From assembly GCA_045126515.1 (NCBI GenBank), contig JBGVOM010000048.1:62001-126000 (forward strand): DNA of 64,000 nucleotides, read 5' to 3'. Of this stretch, positions 17,093 to 25,422 are shown piece by piece. A program made the translations under genes and the position numbers. This DNA is from RUG11237 sp045126515. Lineage in GTDB: Bacteria; Bacillota; Clostridia; Lachnospirales; Lachnospiraceae. Numbering within the stretch: the first letter of the stretch is position 1; every line of letters begins with the position of its first letter. Under the pieces are notes generated by a model. It was not told the origin of the DNA. It saw only the letters and a list, made by a program, of their open reading frames with translations, and did not search any database.

Positions 17093-18109
17093 TTAGTTAT
17101 TGATTAACTTATCTTCACCGTTCCAACTGTACAGCTTACGGATTTCTTCTCCAACGATTTCTGATGGATGTTCTGCTGCTAACTTTCTCATAGCCTTGAA
17201 GTGTACCTGTTTTCCACCTTCAGACATATCTAATAAGAAGTCTTTTGCAAATGTTCCATCCTGGATATCTGCTAATACTTTCTTCATTGCTTTCTTTGTT
17301 TCTTCTGTTACAATCTTTGGTCCTGTGATGTAATCACCATATTCTGCTGTGTTAGAGATAGAATATCTCATTCCTGCAAATCCTGACTGGTAAATTAAGT
17401 CTACGATTAATTTCATTTCATGAATACATTCAAAGTAAGCATTTCTTGGATCGTATCCTGCTTCTACTAATGTTTCGAAACCAGCCTGCATTAATGCACA
17501 AACACCACCGCAAAGTACTGCCTGTTCTCCGAAAAGGTCTGTTTCTGTTTCTGTTCTGAATGTTGTTTCAAGAACACCTGCTCTTGCTCCACCGATTGCC
17601 AAAGCGTATGCTAAAGCGATTTCCTGAGCTTTTCCTGTAGCATCCTGTTCTACAGCGATTAAACAAGGAACACCTTTTCCTGCCTGATATTCGCTTCTTA
17701 CTGTATGTCCCGGTCCCTTAGGCGCAATCATTGTTACGTCTACATCCTTAGGTGGAACGATACATCCGAAATGAATGTTGAAACCATGAGCGAACATTAA
17801 CATGTTTCCTGCTTCTAAGTTTGGCTCGATATCTTTCTTGTAAAGGTCAGCCTGCTTTTCATCGTTGATAAGAATCATGATAATATCAGCTTTCTTTGCT
17901 GCTTCTGCTGCTGTATATACTTCAAATCCCTGAGCTACAGCCTTATCCCATGACTTAGAACCTTCATATAAACCAATGATTACGTTACATCCTGATTCCT
18001 TAGCATTTAATGCATGAGCATGTCCCTGGCTTCCGTAGCCGATAACTGCGATTGTCTTTCCGTCTAATAAAGAAAGGTTACAATCTTCCTGGTAAAAAAT
18101 CTTTGCCAT
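17093..18109 (-). CDS. ilvC: Ketol-acid reductoisomerase, class I
   Basis: The 338-residue enzyme catalyses the second common step of valine/isoleucine synthesis: isomerisation and NADPH-dependent reduction of acetolactate or acetohydroxybutyrate. It shows the dinucleotide loop GYGSQGHAHALNAKES, the metal-binding region with ETETDLFGEQ, the CIHEMKLIVDL segment and SNTAEYGD. Length is that of the short (class I) form. The ATG at 18109 has TTAGGAGG upstream. No other ilv or leu gene adjoins it and it has a consensus promoter and its own terminator, so it is a single-gene unit. Confidence 0.98.
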   Translation of the reverse strand: MAKIFYQEDCNLSLLDGKTIAVIGYGSQGHAHALNAKESGCNVIIGLYEGSKSWDKAVAQGFEVYTAAEAAKKADIIMILINDEKQADLYKKDIEPNLEAGNMLMFAHGFNIHFGCIVPPKDVDVTMIAPKGPGHTVRSEYQAGKGVPCLIAVEQDATGKAQEIALAYALAIGGARAGVLETTFRTETETDLFGEQAVLCGGVCALMQAGFETLVEAGYDPRNAYFECIHEMKLIVDLIYQSGFAGMRYSISNTAEYGDYITGPKIVTEETKKAMKKVLADIQDGTFAKDFLLDMSEGGKQVHFKAMRKLAAEHPSEIVGEEIRKLYSWNGEDKLINN

Positions 18110-18160
18110 TTTTAAATTCCTCCTAAATATGTATCACATTTATTGTTTTATCTGAGATGT

Positions 18161-18189
18161 ATTATACGTCATGCGTTGTCTTATGTCAA
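18161..18189 (-). promoter_or_regulatory. Consensus sigma-A promoter of ilvC
   Basis: On the minus strand TTGACA (18189-18184), exactly 17 bp, then TATAAT (18166-18161): a perfect consensus promoter, indicating strong expression. The leader to the ATG is about 45 nt, too short for a T-box or leader-peptide attenuator. Confidence 0.9.
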
Positions 18190-18218
18190 TACATATGTCT
18201 GATGTTTTGTGAAATTTT

Positions 18219-18450
18219 GTAACAGTTCAGTCTTGCTGATTAGCAGGACGCCCATGACAAACGACATAAAGGTTGAATTGTTACGATTTACCTGTTTACC
18301 GAAAAACAAAAAATTTAACAAAGCATCTTTCCTGAGTGAGCTACTGCGTAGCGCTCTAACTCCTTTTATAACAATAAAGTGGAAATTTTCTCTTTGTGAC
18401 ATGCCAAGAAACAGCTCATAAGTGCGTCCCTTCATCCACAAATCCAAATT
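18219..18450. repeat. Intergenic palindromic repeat, copy A (diverged)
   Basis: Member of a dispersed family in this window. The left part, GTAACAGTTCAGTCTT (18219-18234), pairs with AAGGTTGAATTGTTAC further in and encloses AGGACGCCCATGAC. The right part contains CAGCTCATAAG and GCGTCCCTTCATCC, shared with copies B and E. A small hairpin (GAGCTACTGCGTAGCGCTC) lies in the middle. It fills most of the gap between ilvC and the GntR gene and ends about 8 bp from the GntR stop codon. No coding frame here looks real. Confidence 0.65.
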
Positions 18451-18457
18451 TCCACCC

Positions 18458-19141
18458 TCATTTGCTTTTAATGTCCAGCTCCTGAATCGCATGCAAAATA
18501 TGAATTTTCATAGCATTTCGTGCCCCTTCTGCATTTCTGTGTTTCATAAACTCCATAATCATACGGTGATCTGATATAACATCTTCCACGGATAAATGCT
18601 CTTTCTCATACAAGAAAACACCTTTACTTACCGATTCCTGAATCACTGGCATTAATTTATTCATAAATTCATTGTGCGTCGCTTTAGCAATGGAACGGTG
18701 AAATGCCATTTCCTCCTGAGTTCTGTCCTGTCCTTGCCGTATCATTTCTTCTATCTTTTCTCCTATGGTAAGGATTCTGTGCAATTCACTATCCGTTGCT
18801 CGAATGGTAGCGTAATAAGCAGCTTCAGGCTCGAAAATCAGACGCATTTCAAACAAATCATCTACACCAACTTTAGCAGACAGTACTGGTGACAACTCTG
18901 TGAAGGGTTGCTCCGTGAATTCTTTTTTTACGAAGGTTCCCTTGCCTCTTTTCACTTCCAACACATTTCCTGCCACAAGAATCCGAATAGCTTCTCTTAA
19001 AGTAATTCTACTAACCCCAAGTTCCTCTGACAATTCATTTTCATTTGGAAGTTTATCCCCCGGCTTATATTTTTTTTCAATGGTTATCATCGAAAGAATC
19101 GCATCTGCGGTACTATCCGATAATCGTTCTCCACTTTTCAC
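18458..19141 (-). CDS. GntR-family regulator (FadR/FCD subfamily)
   Basis: A 227-residue transcription regulator. The N-terminal winged helix contains KYKPGDKLPNENELSEELGVSRITLREAIRILVAGNVLEVKRGKGTFV (read in segments, the textbook GntR signature). The C-terminal FCD ligand domain has acidic and histidine positions (FEPEAAYYATIRA, EEMAFHRSIAKATHN, DHRMIMEFMKHRNAEGA), which in the family bind a metal and a carboxylic acid. No operon partner is evident: the gene upstream is 85 bp away and the downstream gap holds repeat A. The target may be elsewhere. Confidence 0.92.
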   Translation of the reverse strand: MKSGERLSDSTADAILSMITIEKKYKPGDKLPNENELSEELGVSRITLREAIRILVAGNVLEVKRGKGTFVKKEFTEQPFTELSPVLSAKVGVDDLFEMRLIFEPEAAYYATIRATDSELHRILTIGEKIEEMIRQGQDRTQEEMAFHRSIAKATHNEFMNKLMPVIQESVSKGVFLYEKEHLSVEDVISDHRMIMEFMKHRNAEGARNAMKIHILHAIQELDIKSK

Positions 19142-19226
19142 AATATCTGCCCTCCATTCATCCGCTTTTGACCAGTTCTATTATAATACATGAAAAAGAA
19201 TTGTCAAACAGCCTCTCAACTTCCAC

Positions 19227-19688
19227 CTACCTTCCTGCATTCCGAATACGGTCAGAAGACAAAATTTTTCCTAACATATCATAAAGTGCCCACACCAAAA
19301 ACATCCCTAATGCAATTCCTAACGCATATTGCATTGTTTTATACCCATATATTCTGGATTCCACCCACTCATTTCGAACTGCATAACTCATGGCATAATA
19401 CAAGGAACTTCCCGGTATTAGTGGAACCTCTGCAATAATCAGATACAGTGTAGCAGGTGCTTTGTAAATCCGCGCCATAGTTTCTGCAAACAGCGTAGCA
19501 AAGGCGCTGGCAATCAGGGATGGAAAGAAAATATCTTCTCCTAAATACGATGTCACCAAATAAATTCCCCAAGTAAGACAACCGCCCAATGCTGCCGGAA
19601 TTAAGTGTCGAATTCTGAGATGAAACATAAGCCCAAATCCCATCGCCCCTAAAAAGGCTGTTGCTAATTGTAGTATCATCGTTTCCAT
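19227..19688 (-). CDS. Threonine/serine exporter small subunit (ThrE C-terminal half, DUF3815)
   Basis: A 153-residue membrane protein with four to five hydrophobic helices. The motifs FFPSLIASAFATLFAETMARIYKAPATLYLI and LIPGSSLYYAM are typical of the YjjB/ThrE_2 half of split threonine/serine exporters. It starts one base after the stop of the larger half, with GGAGG in the end of that gene. The two proteins would form one amino-acid efflux carrier. Confidence 0.9.
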   Translation of the reverse strand: METMILQLATAFLGAMGFGLMFHLRIRHLIPAALGGCLTWGIYLVTSYLGEDIFFPSLIASAFATLFAETMARIYKAPATLYLIIAEVPLIPGSSLYYAMSYAVRNEWVESRIYGYKTMQYALGIALGMFLVWALYDMLGKILSSDRIRNAGR

Positions 19689-19689
19689 T

Positions 19690-20439
19690 TCATCCTCCTA
19701 TCAGCCAAATAGCTGCCATAAACCCAAAAGCAAGAGCACCCGCCCACAAAAGAGTTTCCACTAGTCTCATAATCCCCGAAATCGTATCTCCAACCAATAC
19801 ATTACGCACTGCATTGGTCATGGCAATTCCGGGAATCAGAAGCATAATATCACCAATCATAATTTTATCCATGTGCATAAAAGGATTCATACGTGCCACT
19901 GCCCCTATCCCCAAGCCTGACACCACAGAACAAATCAGGTTAAAAACCATGCGGTTTGTACAAAAAGGTGTTAAATGTTCCTGCAAAAAACAAATTAGTA
20001 CTGCAAATGCCGCTGCCGCCACACCATCTGCCAGATTTCCACCAAAAAACACTGCAAAACTACCTGCTGCCAATACACTGCCCAAATAAAATTTCCCCGA
20101 CTCTGGCGGTGCGTTTTGTATTTTATCCAACTCTTCTCTTAGACTTTCTATTGGCATTGGCTGCTCACAGCATTTACGGCTCAAGGCATTAATATCTTCC
20201 AGTTTTCTAAAATCTGTTTCTCCCGGACTCAAAATACGTCTTGTCTGAGTATGTGTACTTCCATTTTGAAAAGTCATGGTTACGACTATGCAAGAAGTAA
20301 TTACAAACGTATTCATCCTACTGGCACCATAAGCCTTTCCCATACGGTTCAAAGTATCTTCTACCCGATTAACCTCTGCTCCATTGGCTAACATCGCTTC
20401 AGCTAAATTCAGAAGTTCCTGCAAAATTTCTTCCTGCAT
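19690..20439 (-). CDS. Threonine/serine exporter large subunit (ThrE N-terminal half, DUF1212)
   Basis: A 249-residue YjjP/ThrE-type protein. The first ~120 residues are soluble, with the family features LLNLAEAMLANGAEVNRVEDTLNRM and ...YGASRMNTFVITSCIVVT, and GETDFRKLEDINALSR. The rest has five hydrophobic helices, including MLLIPGIAMTNAVRNVLVGD. It functions with the small subunit encoded next. Only 3 bp separate it from the preceding 71-codon gene, so the three are one operon. Confidence 0.9.
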   Translation of the reverse strand: MQEEILQELLNLAEAMLANGAEVNRVEDTLNRMGKAYGASRMNTFVITSCIVVTMTFQNGSTHTQTRRILSPGETDFRKLEDINALSRKCCEQPMPIESLREELDKIQNAPPESGKFYLGSVLAAGSFAVFFGGNLADGVAAAAFAVLICFLQEHLTPFCTNRMVFNLICSVVSGLGIGAVARMNPFMHMDKIMIGDIMLLIPGIAMTNAVRNVLVGDTISGIMRLVETLLWAGALAFGFMAAIWLIGG

Positions 20440-20442
20440 TGT

Positions 20443-20658
20443 TTACTTCCTTTCCCGCAGCTTTTTTAAGTATTCATCTTTTAACTTATTCTTCTGTTCT
20501 AATTCCTGTATCTGCCTTTTAAGATAATCCAGATAATCTTCCGTCACCCTTACTCCACCTCTGACAGCAACATCTTCATGGATGCTCATTTCCTGAAGCC
20601 ACTGCCGTATAGATTTTTCTCTGATTTCATTGTAAGTGTTATCCTCTTTTATAAACAT
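20443..20658 (-). CDS. Small coiled-coil protein in the ThrE operon
   Basis: A 71-residue, highly charged protein. Residues ~42-71 (DYLKRQIQELEQKNKLKDEY and on) are a predicted coiled coil; the N-terminal half (EIREKSIRQWLQEMSIHED) is helical. It ends 3 bp before the ThrE large subunit, and GGAAGGTTGGTAAGGT lies before its ATG, so it is probably translated. I know no family for it. It may be a cytoplasmic partner of the exporter, but that is only position-based. Confidence 0.6.
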   Translation of the reverse strand: MFIKEDNTYNEIREKSIRQWLQEMSIHEDVAVRGGVRVTEDYLDYLKRQIQELEQKNKLKDEYLKKLRERK

Positions 20659-20721
20659 ACCTTACCAACCTTCCCTTTCTCTTTCCAAGCCTAAATTTAA
20701 CTAGATTATAGTATAAATTTA

Positions 20722-21333
20722 TTATGCTTTCAATTGAAGTTCAATAATCTCTTTTAAATTAAAAAATTCTTTCTCATATCTTGGATGAAAGGTGCGTAAT
20801 TCATCTATAATATATGTTTTGGGAAATTTCTGCAAAAAAATCTGTTCTTCATAAATCCGGTCAATGTATTGTGCTATCATATCAATCCCTGTAAGTTCCA
20901 TATCCATCCCAAGAACCGGATAATCCATAGTAATAATATTTTCCATAGGTGAATATTTCGCATCATAGTAAAGGAAAAAGGCGTTTAACCCTTTTTCAAC
21001 AGTGTCTCGGTAGTTTTCATTTCCATAATGATAAAAAATGTTCAACAGTTCATTGTATCGCTCCAATGTTTTTTTCACCTTCTGGCACACCACCTCGTAC
21101 CCTTGCTTATACGCTTCTTTTGCCGGAACAACATTAGATGCGAGCATGCCATCTTTATTATCACTTTCATAAAAATGACGAATGCAGTAAATAACAGCTT
21201 CCATAAGACTTCTGGCTCTCTCATAGGTAACTGATGTGCTTTCGCCAGAAGTAAATTCTACTGTCAGTCTTGCTACAATGGGCATTAATTCTTCCAAACC
21301 ATATATCTCTGTAATATTTACCTTATTCTTCAT
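20722..21333 (-). CDS. DUF6179-like protein
   Basis: A soluble, helical protein of 203 residues from the ATG at 21333 (GGAGGG 10 nt upstream). A longer frame to 21411 would overlap the upstream gene much further. It resembles DUF6179 proteins of Lachnospiraceae (segments ITEIYGLEELMPIVARL, YERARSLMEAVIYCIRH and TGIDMIAQYIDRIYEE), a family of unknown function that I recall beside DUF6323 genes, as here. The 11-bp overlap with the upstream gene indicates co-translation. Family naming is from memory. Confidence 0.7.
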   Translation of the reverse strand: MKNKVNITEIYGLEELMPIVARLTVEFTSGESTSVTYERARSLMEAVIYCIRHFYESDNKDGMLASNVVPAKEAYKQGYEVVCQKVKKTLERYNELLNIFYHYGNENYRDTVEKGLNAFFLYYDAKYSPMENIITMDYPVLGMDMELTGIDMIAQYIDRIYEEQIFLQKFPKTYIIDELRTFHPRYEKEFFNLKEIIELQLKA

Positions 21334-21790
21334 TGCGTTCATACCCTCCAATAAATTTGTGTGTTCGCTTCCGAATGTTCCTCGCAAATTCTTCCAGGCA
21401 GGTATCCTCAAGGTGCTCTAAGGACCCCTGACACACCCCATCGAAGGCCTCCCGCATATAAGAAATCAATTCATCATCCGTAACCTCATCCATAGATTCA
21501 TTTTTGTAAAGATAAAAAATCTCCTGTAATCCCATAATTGTTTCCATATAATTATCCTGATACACAAAAGGAGAATCACAAAACGCAAATATAAGCTTCT
21601 TTAAGATTCCTTCTCCAAATTCCACCCTCTGCTGCTCCATCAGAGTATTTCTTCGCTCCTTTGCTAACACACACACATCTTCCTCTGATAAGCTAAGCCC
21701 AAACCTTTGGGTGTATGTATTGGTTTCCAAAAGACTCTGCATTTGATATTTTTCTGAAAACTCCAGATAAAATTTTTCGTCCACAAACAT
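21323..21790 (-). CDS. DUF6323-like protein
   Basis: A 155-residue acidic, helical protein. The ATG at 21790 has GAGGAGG at proper spacing; a GTG at 21808 would overlap that site. Features include YTQRFGLSLSEEDVCVLAKERR and FCDSPFVYQDNYMETIMGLQEIFYLYKNE, which I associate with DUF6323, a family without known function. It overlaps the DUF6179-like gene by 11 bp, so the two are probably made together and may interact. Confidence 0.7.
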   Translation of the reverse strand: MFVDEKFYLEFSEKYQMQSLLETNTYTQRFGLSLSEEDVCVLAKERRNTLMEQQRVEFGEGILKKLIFAFCDSPFVYQDNYMETIMGLQEIFYLYKNESMDEVTDDELISYMREAFDGVCQGSLEHLEDTCLEEFARNIRKRTHKFIGGYERNEE

Positions 21791-21928
21791 AACCTCCTCT
21801 TTTAACACTCCGGCATTTCACAAACAACCAGACACTTTATCCTGCCAGGCAGTTTATGTATTATACCGCCCCTTGGATTCACTTACCAGTCTTGAAATTT
21901 TTGCGTTTTTGTGGTATTATAGATATAG

Positions 21929-21975
21929 AAAAACGAGAGAAATTTTGTAAATTTTACAAATTTCTCTCGTTTTTT
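21929..21975 (-). terminator. Terminator of the aspartate aminotransferase gene
   Basis: A stem of about 21 bp with one bulge (AAAACGAGAGAAAT... paired with ...TTTCTCTCGTTTT) followed by a T run on both strands. It starts about 22 bp beyond the aminotransferase stop and could work in both directions. Confidence 0.88.
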
Positions 21976-21996
21976 CGTTATCTATTTACTTTTACT

Positions 21997-23280
21997 TTAC
22001 TGTTCTAATAATTTCTCTACGGAAGCAAGTTTTACACATAAAACAAGAATCTTTGTTGCTTCCACCATTTCTTCTGGTGTCGGGAAAGAAGGAGCGATAC
22101 GAATATTAGAATCCTCCGGATCCTTTCCGTATGGATAAGTTGCACCTGCACCGGTAAGGACTACACCCAGTTTTTTACATTTCTCAACGATAGCTTTTGC
22201 ACATCCCGGCATCGCATTAAAGGAAATGAAATATCCACCTCTTGGTTTTATCCAGCTTCCAATTTCAAGTCCGGCAAGCTCAGAATCCAAGATTTCAAGT
22301 ACAGCCTCAAATTTCGGACGAAGAAGTTCTCCATGTTTCTTCATATGAGCTTTCAATCCATTGATGTCTTTGAAAAATCTCACATGACGCAGCTGATTAA
22401 TCTTGTCATGTCCAATCGTCTGAACTGTCATCTGTTTCAGAATGTACTCCATATTTTCCTTGGAGGTAGCAATTGCTGACACACCGGAACCTGGGAAAGT
22501 TACCTTTGAAGTTGATGCAAAGATATAAACCATGTTTGGATTACCAGCTTTTTCACACTCGTCAAGAATATTAAGAATTTCATCCTGAACATCATCATAG
22601 ATATGATGAATACAATATGCATTATCCCAGAAAATTCGGAAATCTTCTGCTTTCGGCTTTAAGTTTGCAAGACGCTTTACTACTTCATCAGAATATGATA
22701 TACCTGTTGGATTTGAGTATTTTGGCACACACCAGATTCCCTTTACTGCTTCATCATTGTTCACGTATTCCTCTACTAAATCCATATCCGGTCCGTCTTC
22801 TTTCAACGGGATATTAATCATCTCAATTCCAAATAATTCAGTAATTTTAAAATGTCTGTCATATCCCGGAACCGGACACAAAAATTTAACCTTATCCAAT
22901 TTACACCATGGAGTAGAACCATTTACTCCCAGAGTCATGGAACGTGATATGGTATCATACATAATATTCAAACTGGAATTACCACATACAATTACATTAT
23001 CTTTTTTCACTTCCATCATGTCTGCCATTAACTGTCTACATTCACCAATACCATCCAAATCACCATAATTTCTGGTATCATTTCCTAATAATGTATTCAT
23101 ATCTGACTGACTGTTAACAGTATCCAGCATTGGCATGGACAAAATTAACTGGGAAGCCCCTGGCTTTCCTCTTGCCATATTTAAAGAAAGTCCTTTTGCC
23201 TCTTGTACCTTAAATTCCTTTTCTAAACTCTCTTTTAATGTTAAGAGTTCATCACGATTCATATTCTTGTATGCTTTCAT
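21997..23280 (-). CDS. PLP-dependent aspartate aminotransferase, type Ic (Asp_aminotransf family)
   Basis: A 427-residue fold-type I aminotransferase. The start MNRDELLTLKESLEKEF and LNMARGKPGASQLILSMPML, with the long YGDLDGIGECRQLMADMM, mark the type Ic (Pfam Asp_aminotransf) group. PLP contacts include CGNSSLNIMYDTI, the Asp of IFWDNAYCIHH and the Lys of FASTSKVTFPGSG. A C-terminal Arg (NIRIAPSFPTPEE) binds substrate carboxylate. It interconverts aspartate and oxaloacetate with glutamate/2-oxoglutarate. Single gene: terminator downstream, repeat B upstream. Confidence 0.92.
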   Translation of the reverse strand: MKAYKNMNRDELLTLKESLEKEFKVQEAKGLSLNMARGKPGASQLILSMPMLDTVNSQSDMNTLLGNDTRNYGDLDGIGECRQLMADMMEVKKDNVIVCGNSSLNIMYDTISRSMTLGVNGSTPWCKLDKVKFLCPVPGYDRHFKITELFGIEMINIPLKEDGPDMDLVEEYVNNDEAVKGIWCVPKYSNPTGISYSDEVVKRLANLKPKAEDFRIFWDNAYCIHHIYDDVQDEILNILDECEKAGNPNMVYIFASTSKVTFPGSGVSAIATSKENMEYILKQMTVQTIGHDKINQLRHVRFFKDINGLKAHMKKHGELLRPKFEAVLEILDSELAGLEIGSWIKPRGGYFISFNAMPGCAKAIVEKCKKLGVVLTGAGATYPYGKDPEDSNIRIAPSFPTPEEMVEATKILVLCVKLASVEKLLEQ

Positions 23281-23376
23281 AGTATAATCACTCCTACTTA
23301 TATTTGTGTAATCGACTTATTTTAACACTTATCTTCTTTTATTTCAATATACTTCTCACTTTTATCTTCACTTTTA

Positions 23377-23699
23377 GTAACAGTTCAGCCTTCTGGTTGG
23401 AAGGACGCTCATAAGTACTGCAAATTCTTCCTTGGAAGGCAGAGGCAACGCGAATGCGAACTAACTGTCAAGGGCGGCTAAGACGTTCCAGAAGGCTGTC
23501 ACGCCTAAGCCGCCCTAGACAGTGGATTTTGCATTCTCTAAGAACGCCTCTTAAATTGCCTTTCAAAGAAGAATTTGTAGCACTTATGAGCTGTTCTTCA
23601 AAGACGATAGGTTTGAATGTTACAATTCAAACTTTATGCCGTTTGCCATGTACAGCGCATAGCAGATATAATTCTTCCCGGAAAGGCTGAAGCTGTTAC
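23377..23699. repeat. Intergenic palindromic element, copy B, with terminal inverted repeats and TA flanks
   Basis: A 323-bp non-coding element. The ends GTAACAGTTCAGCCTT (23377-23392) and AAGGCTGAAGCTGTTAC (23683-23699) are inverted repeats with a 1-base difference in length, and TA flanks both sides, as for Tc1/mariner- or IS630-derived miniature elements. Inside is a long palindrome: arms 23407-23440 and 23558-23591 (30 of 34 positions match), with an inner GGGCGGCT stem. This core is nearly identical to that of copy E2. The right end is 2 bp from the stop of the AEC transporter gene. Confidence 0.8.
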
Positions 23700-23701
23700 T
23701 A

Positions 23702-24616
23702 TTAAATTACCAAACTCATCACAACTGTAATTGTCACAAAAGACACCACCGTTGTCACCATAATTCCTCTGGATAAAATCTGAGTATCCTCCCCTGTTTT
23801 CTCCGCCTGAATTAACGGCAGGTTGGCCACCGGCATGGACACCATCAGACAAAATGCCAGCACCATGTCTTCAGATAAATGTAGTGCCCGCAGAACATAT
23901 GCCAGCAAAATTGGCAACAAAAGCATACGCACTAAAATGTAAGGCCAGATACTTTTTTCTTTGAAGCTTTCCTTAAAGGAAGACTTAGCTAAAGATACCC
24001 CCAGCAGACTCATGGATAAAAATACGGTAGCATTGCCAAGATAAATAATACTGTTTCCTATGATATTCGGCAGAGAGATGTCAAACCAGAAAACCACCAG
24101 GGTCAGAAGTGACATCAGTGTTCCGGGACTGATAAGTTTCGAAAACTGAATTTTTCCCTTTTTCCCACCAAGCACCTGTATTCCATGTGTATAGAAAAAC
24201 AGGCAGAACATTACATTAAACACAATAACATAAAGCATCCCTGTATCGCTAAGTACTGCCTTTGCCACCGGAATTCCGATAAACCCTACATTTGTATACA
24301 CGGTCATTAAATTATAATATTTCTGCTCTATGTCTAGAACACGAATCAGTTTGGGAATCAGTATGCCCAACACACAAAGCAGAATATAAATAACAACAGC
24401 TACCCCCACTGCTGTCAGCAGTTCTTTATGGGTAGCTTTAATATCTCCGGTAAGAATACAGGACATTACCAGTGCCGGATTACATACATCTGTGACAATC
24501 GCAGACATTTTTTTGGAAGTACTGTCATCTATCATGTTCTTTTTATACATCAAAATTCCAATTCCTACCAAAATCGCAATTACTGCCATCTGCTGTAAAA
24601 TAATTAATGTACTCAT
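23702..24616 (-). CDS. AEC-family (auxin efflux carrier type) transporter
   Basis: A 304-residue membrane protein with about ten helices in two five-helix halves. The family motifs are present: VTDVCNPALVMSCIL with a conserved N-P in the first half, YTNVGFIGIPVAKAVL in the crossing helix, and LVSMPVANLPLIQAEKTGED in the second half. AEC carriers move organic acids such as malate or 2-hydroxy acids. The start at 24616 (GGAGAGGA upstream) lies 4 bp after the GntR gene's stop, so the two form a regulator-transporter unit. Confidence 0.9.
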   Translation of the reverse strand: MSTLIILQQMAVIAILVGIGILMYKKNMIDDSTSKKMSAIVTDVCNPALVMSCILTGDIKATHKELLTAVGVAVVIYILLCVLGILIPKLIRVLDIEQKYYNLMTVYTNVGFIGIPVAKAVLSDTGMLYVIVFNVMFCLFFYTHGIQVLGGKKGKIQFSKLISPGTLMSLLTLVVFWFDISLPNIIGNSIIYLGNATVFLSMSLLGVSLAKSSFKESFKEKSIWPYILVRMLLLPILLAYVLRALHLSEDMVLAFCLMVSMPVANLPLIQAEKTGEDTQILSRGIMVTTVVSFVTITVVMSLVI

Positions 24617-24620
24617 ACTG

Positions 24621-25283
24621 CTATTCCTCTCCGATATGCGAACGAATACATCTGATATGCACTCCAATCGCTTCTAGTAACTCCTTTTCATTTTGTGCTT
24701 TTAGTGCTTCTATGATTTTTTTATGTTCCTTGTTTGCCCGGGTTCGTACTTCCCTGCTCTGCAAAAGTTGTTCCCGATTTGCCATATTATTCAAAGTACC
24801 TGTCATAATGCTTAGCACTCTGTTATGAGTACAGATAGACAATGCCAAATGGAATTTTGCATCATAATCCACATAAGTTCTTCCATCTTCAATGCAGTTT
24901 TCCATATTTTCATACAATTCTTCCAAAACCTCTATATCACGCTGATTTACACGTTGCAAAATCAACTTTAACATGGCAATTTCCAGTAATTCTCTGGCTT
25001 CTACCACATCCTCCGGCTCCACCTGACTCATGTCCATTGCATCCTCAAACTTGCTGATTAATGCCTTATCATCCGGAATGTTTACATAACTTCCCTTTCC
25101 ATACATAGTATGCACAAGCCCTTTTTCGTTCAAAAGCTTTATTGCTTCCCTGATGACAGTACGACTGACCTCATATTCTGCCGCCAGTTTTCGTTCTGAC
25201 AGCTTTTCATTCACCTGCAGTGCTCCGTTCTGAATACGTTCTATAATATTATCTGCCACCTGCATATATAAAAGTTCAGCCAT
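24621..25283 (-). CDS. GntR-family regulator (FCD subfamily), linked to AEC transporter
   Basis: A 220-residue regulator. The winged helix has EKLSERKLAAEYEVSRTVIREAIKLLNEKGLV and YGKGSYV (read in parts). The FCD domain carries the metal/ligand positions in VEARELLEIAML, DAKFHLALSICTHN and HKKIIEALKAQNEKE. It is co-transcribed with the AEC transporter. Since it sits just downstream of the seven-gene amino-acid operon, it is the natural candidate to bind the TGGTNNNACCA site in that operon's leader; the palindrome at its own promoter suggests autoregulation. Both links are inference. Confidence 0.92.
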   Translation of the reverse strand: MAELLYMQVADNIIERIQNGALQVNEKLSERKLAAEYEVSRTVIREAIKLLNEKGLVHTMYGKGSYVNIPDDKALISKFEDAMDMSQVEPEDVVEARELLEIAMLKLILQRVNQRDIEVLEELYENMENCIEDGRTYVDYDAKFHLALSICTHNRVLSIMTGTLNNMANREQLLQSREVRTRANKEHKKIIEALKAQNEKELLEAIGVHIRCIRSHIGEE

Positions 25284-25346
25284 ACACCATCCTCCCTCCG
25301 TTTTTCCAAGATGTTTTCTAAATTTATCCTATGTTGATATGTCCTT

Positions 25347-25380
25347 ATTATAACTGAATTTTCCACTTTTGTCACAAAAG
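25347..25380 (-). promoter_or_regulatory. Promoter and overlapping operator-like palindrome of the GntR/AEC unit
   Basis: On the minus strand GTGACA (25375-25370), 17 bp, TATAAT (25352-25347). A perfect 15-bp palindrome, CTTTTGTCACAAAAG (25366-25380), covers the -35 box, the expected place for a repressor site. Confidence 0.7.
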
Positions 25381-25422
25381 ATTTTCGAATTTACGAATAC
25401 TCATTCTGAATACTTACATTTT

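Noticed and set aside
18181..18492. 103-residue frame between ilvC and the GntR gene
   Set aside because: It runs through repeat A, overlaps the end of the GntR gene and the ilvC -35 box, and has no ribosome-binding site.
23454..23690. Arg/Ser/Leu-rich 78-residue frame inside repeat B
   Set aside because: A near-identical frame exists on the other strand at 53957-54154 because both lie in the same palindrome (MRTNCQGRLRRSRR / METNCQGRLRRSRR). No ribosome-binding site; explained by the repeat.
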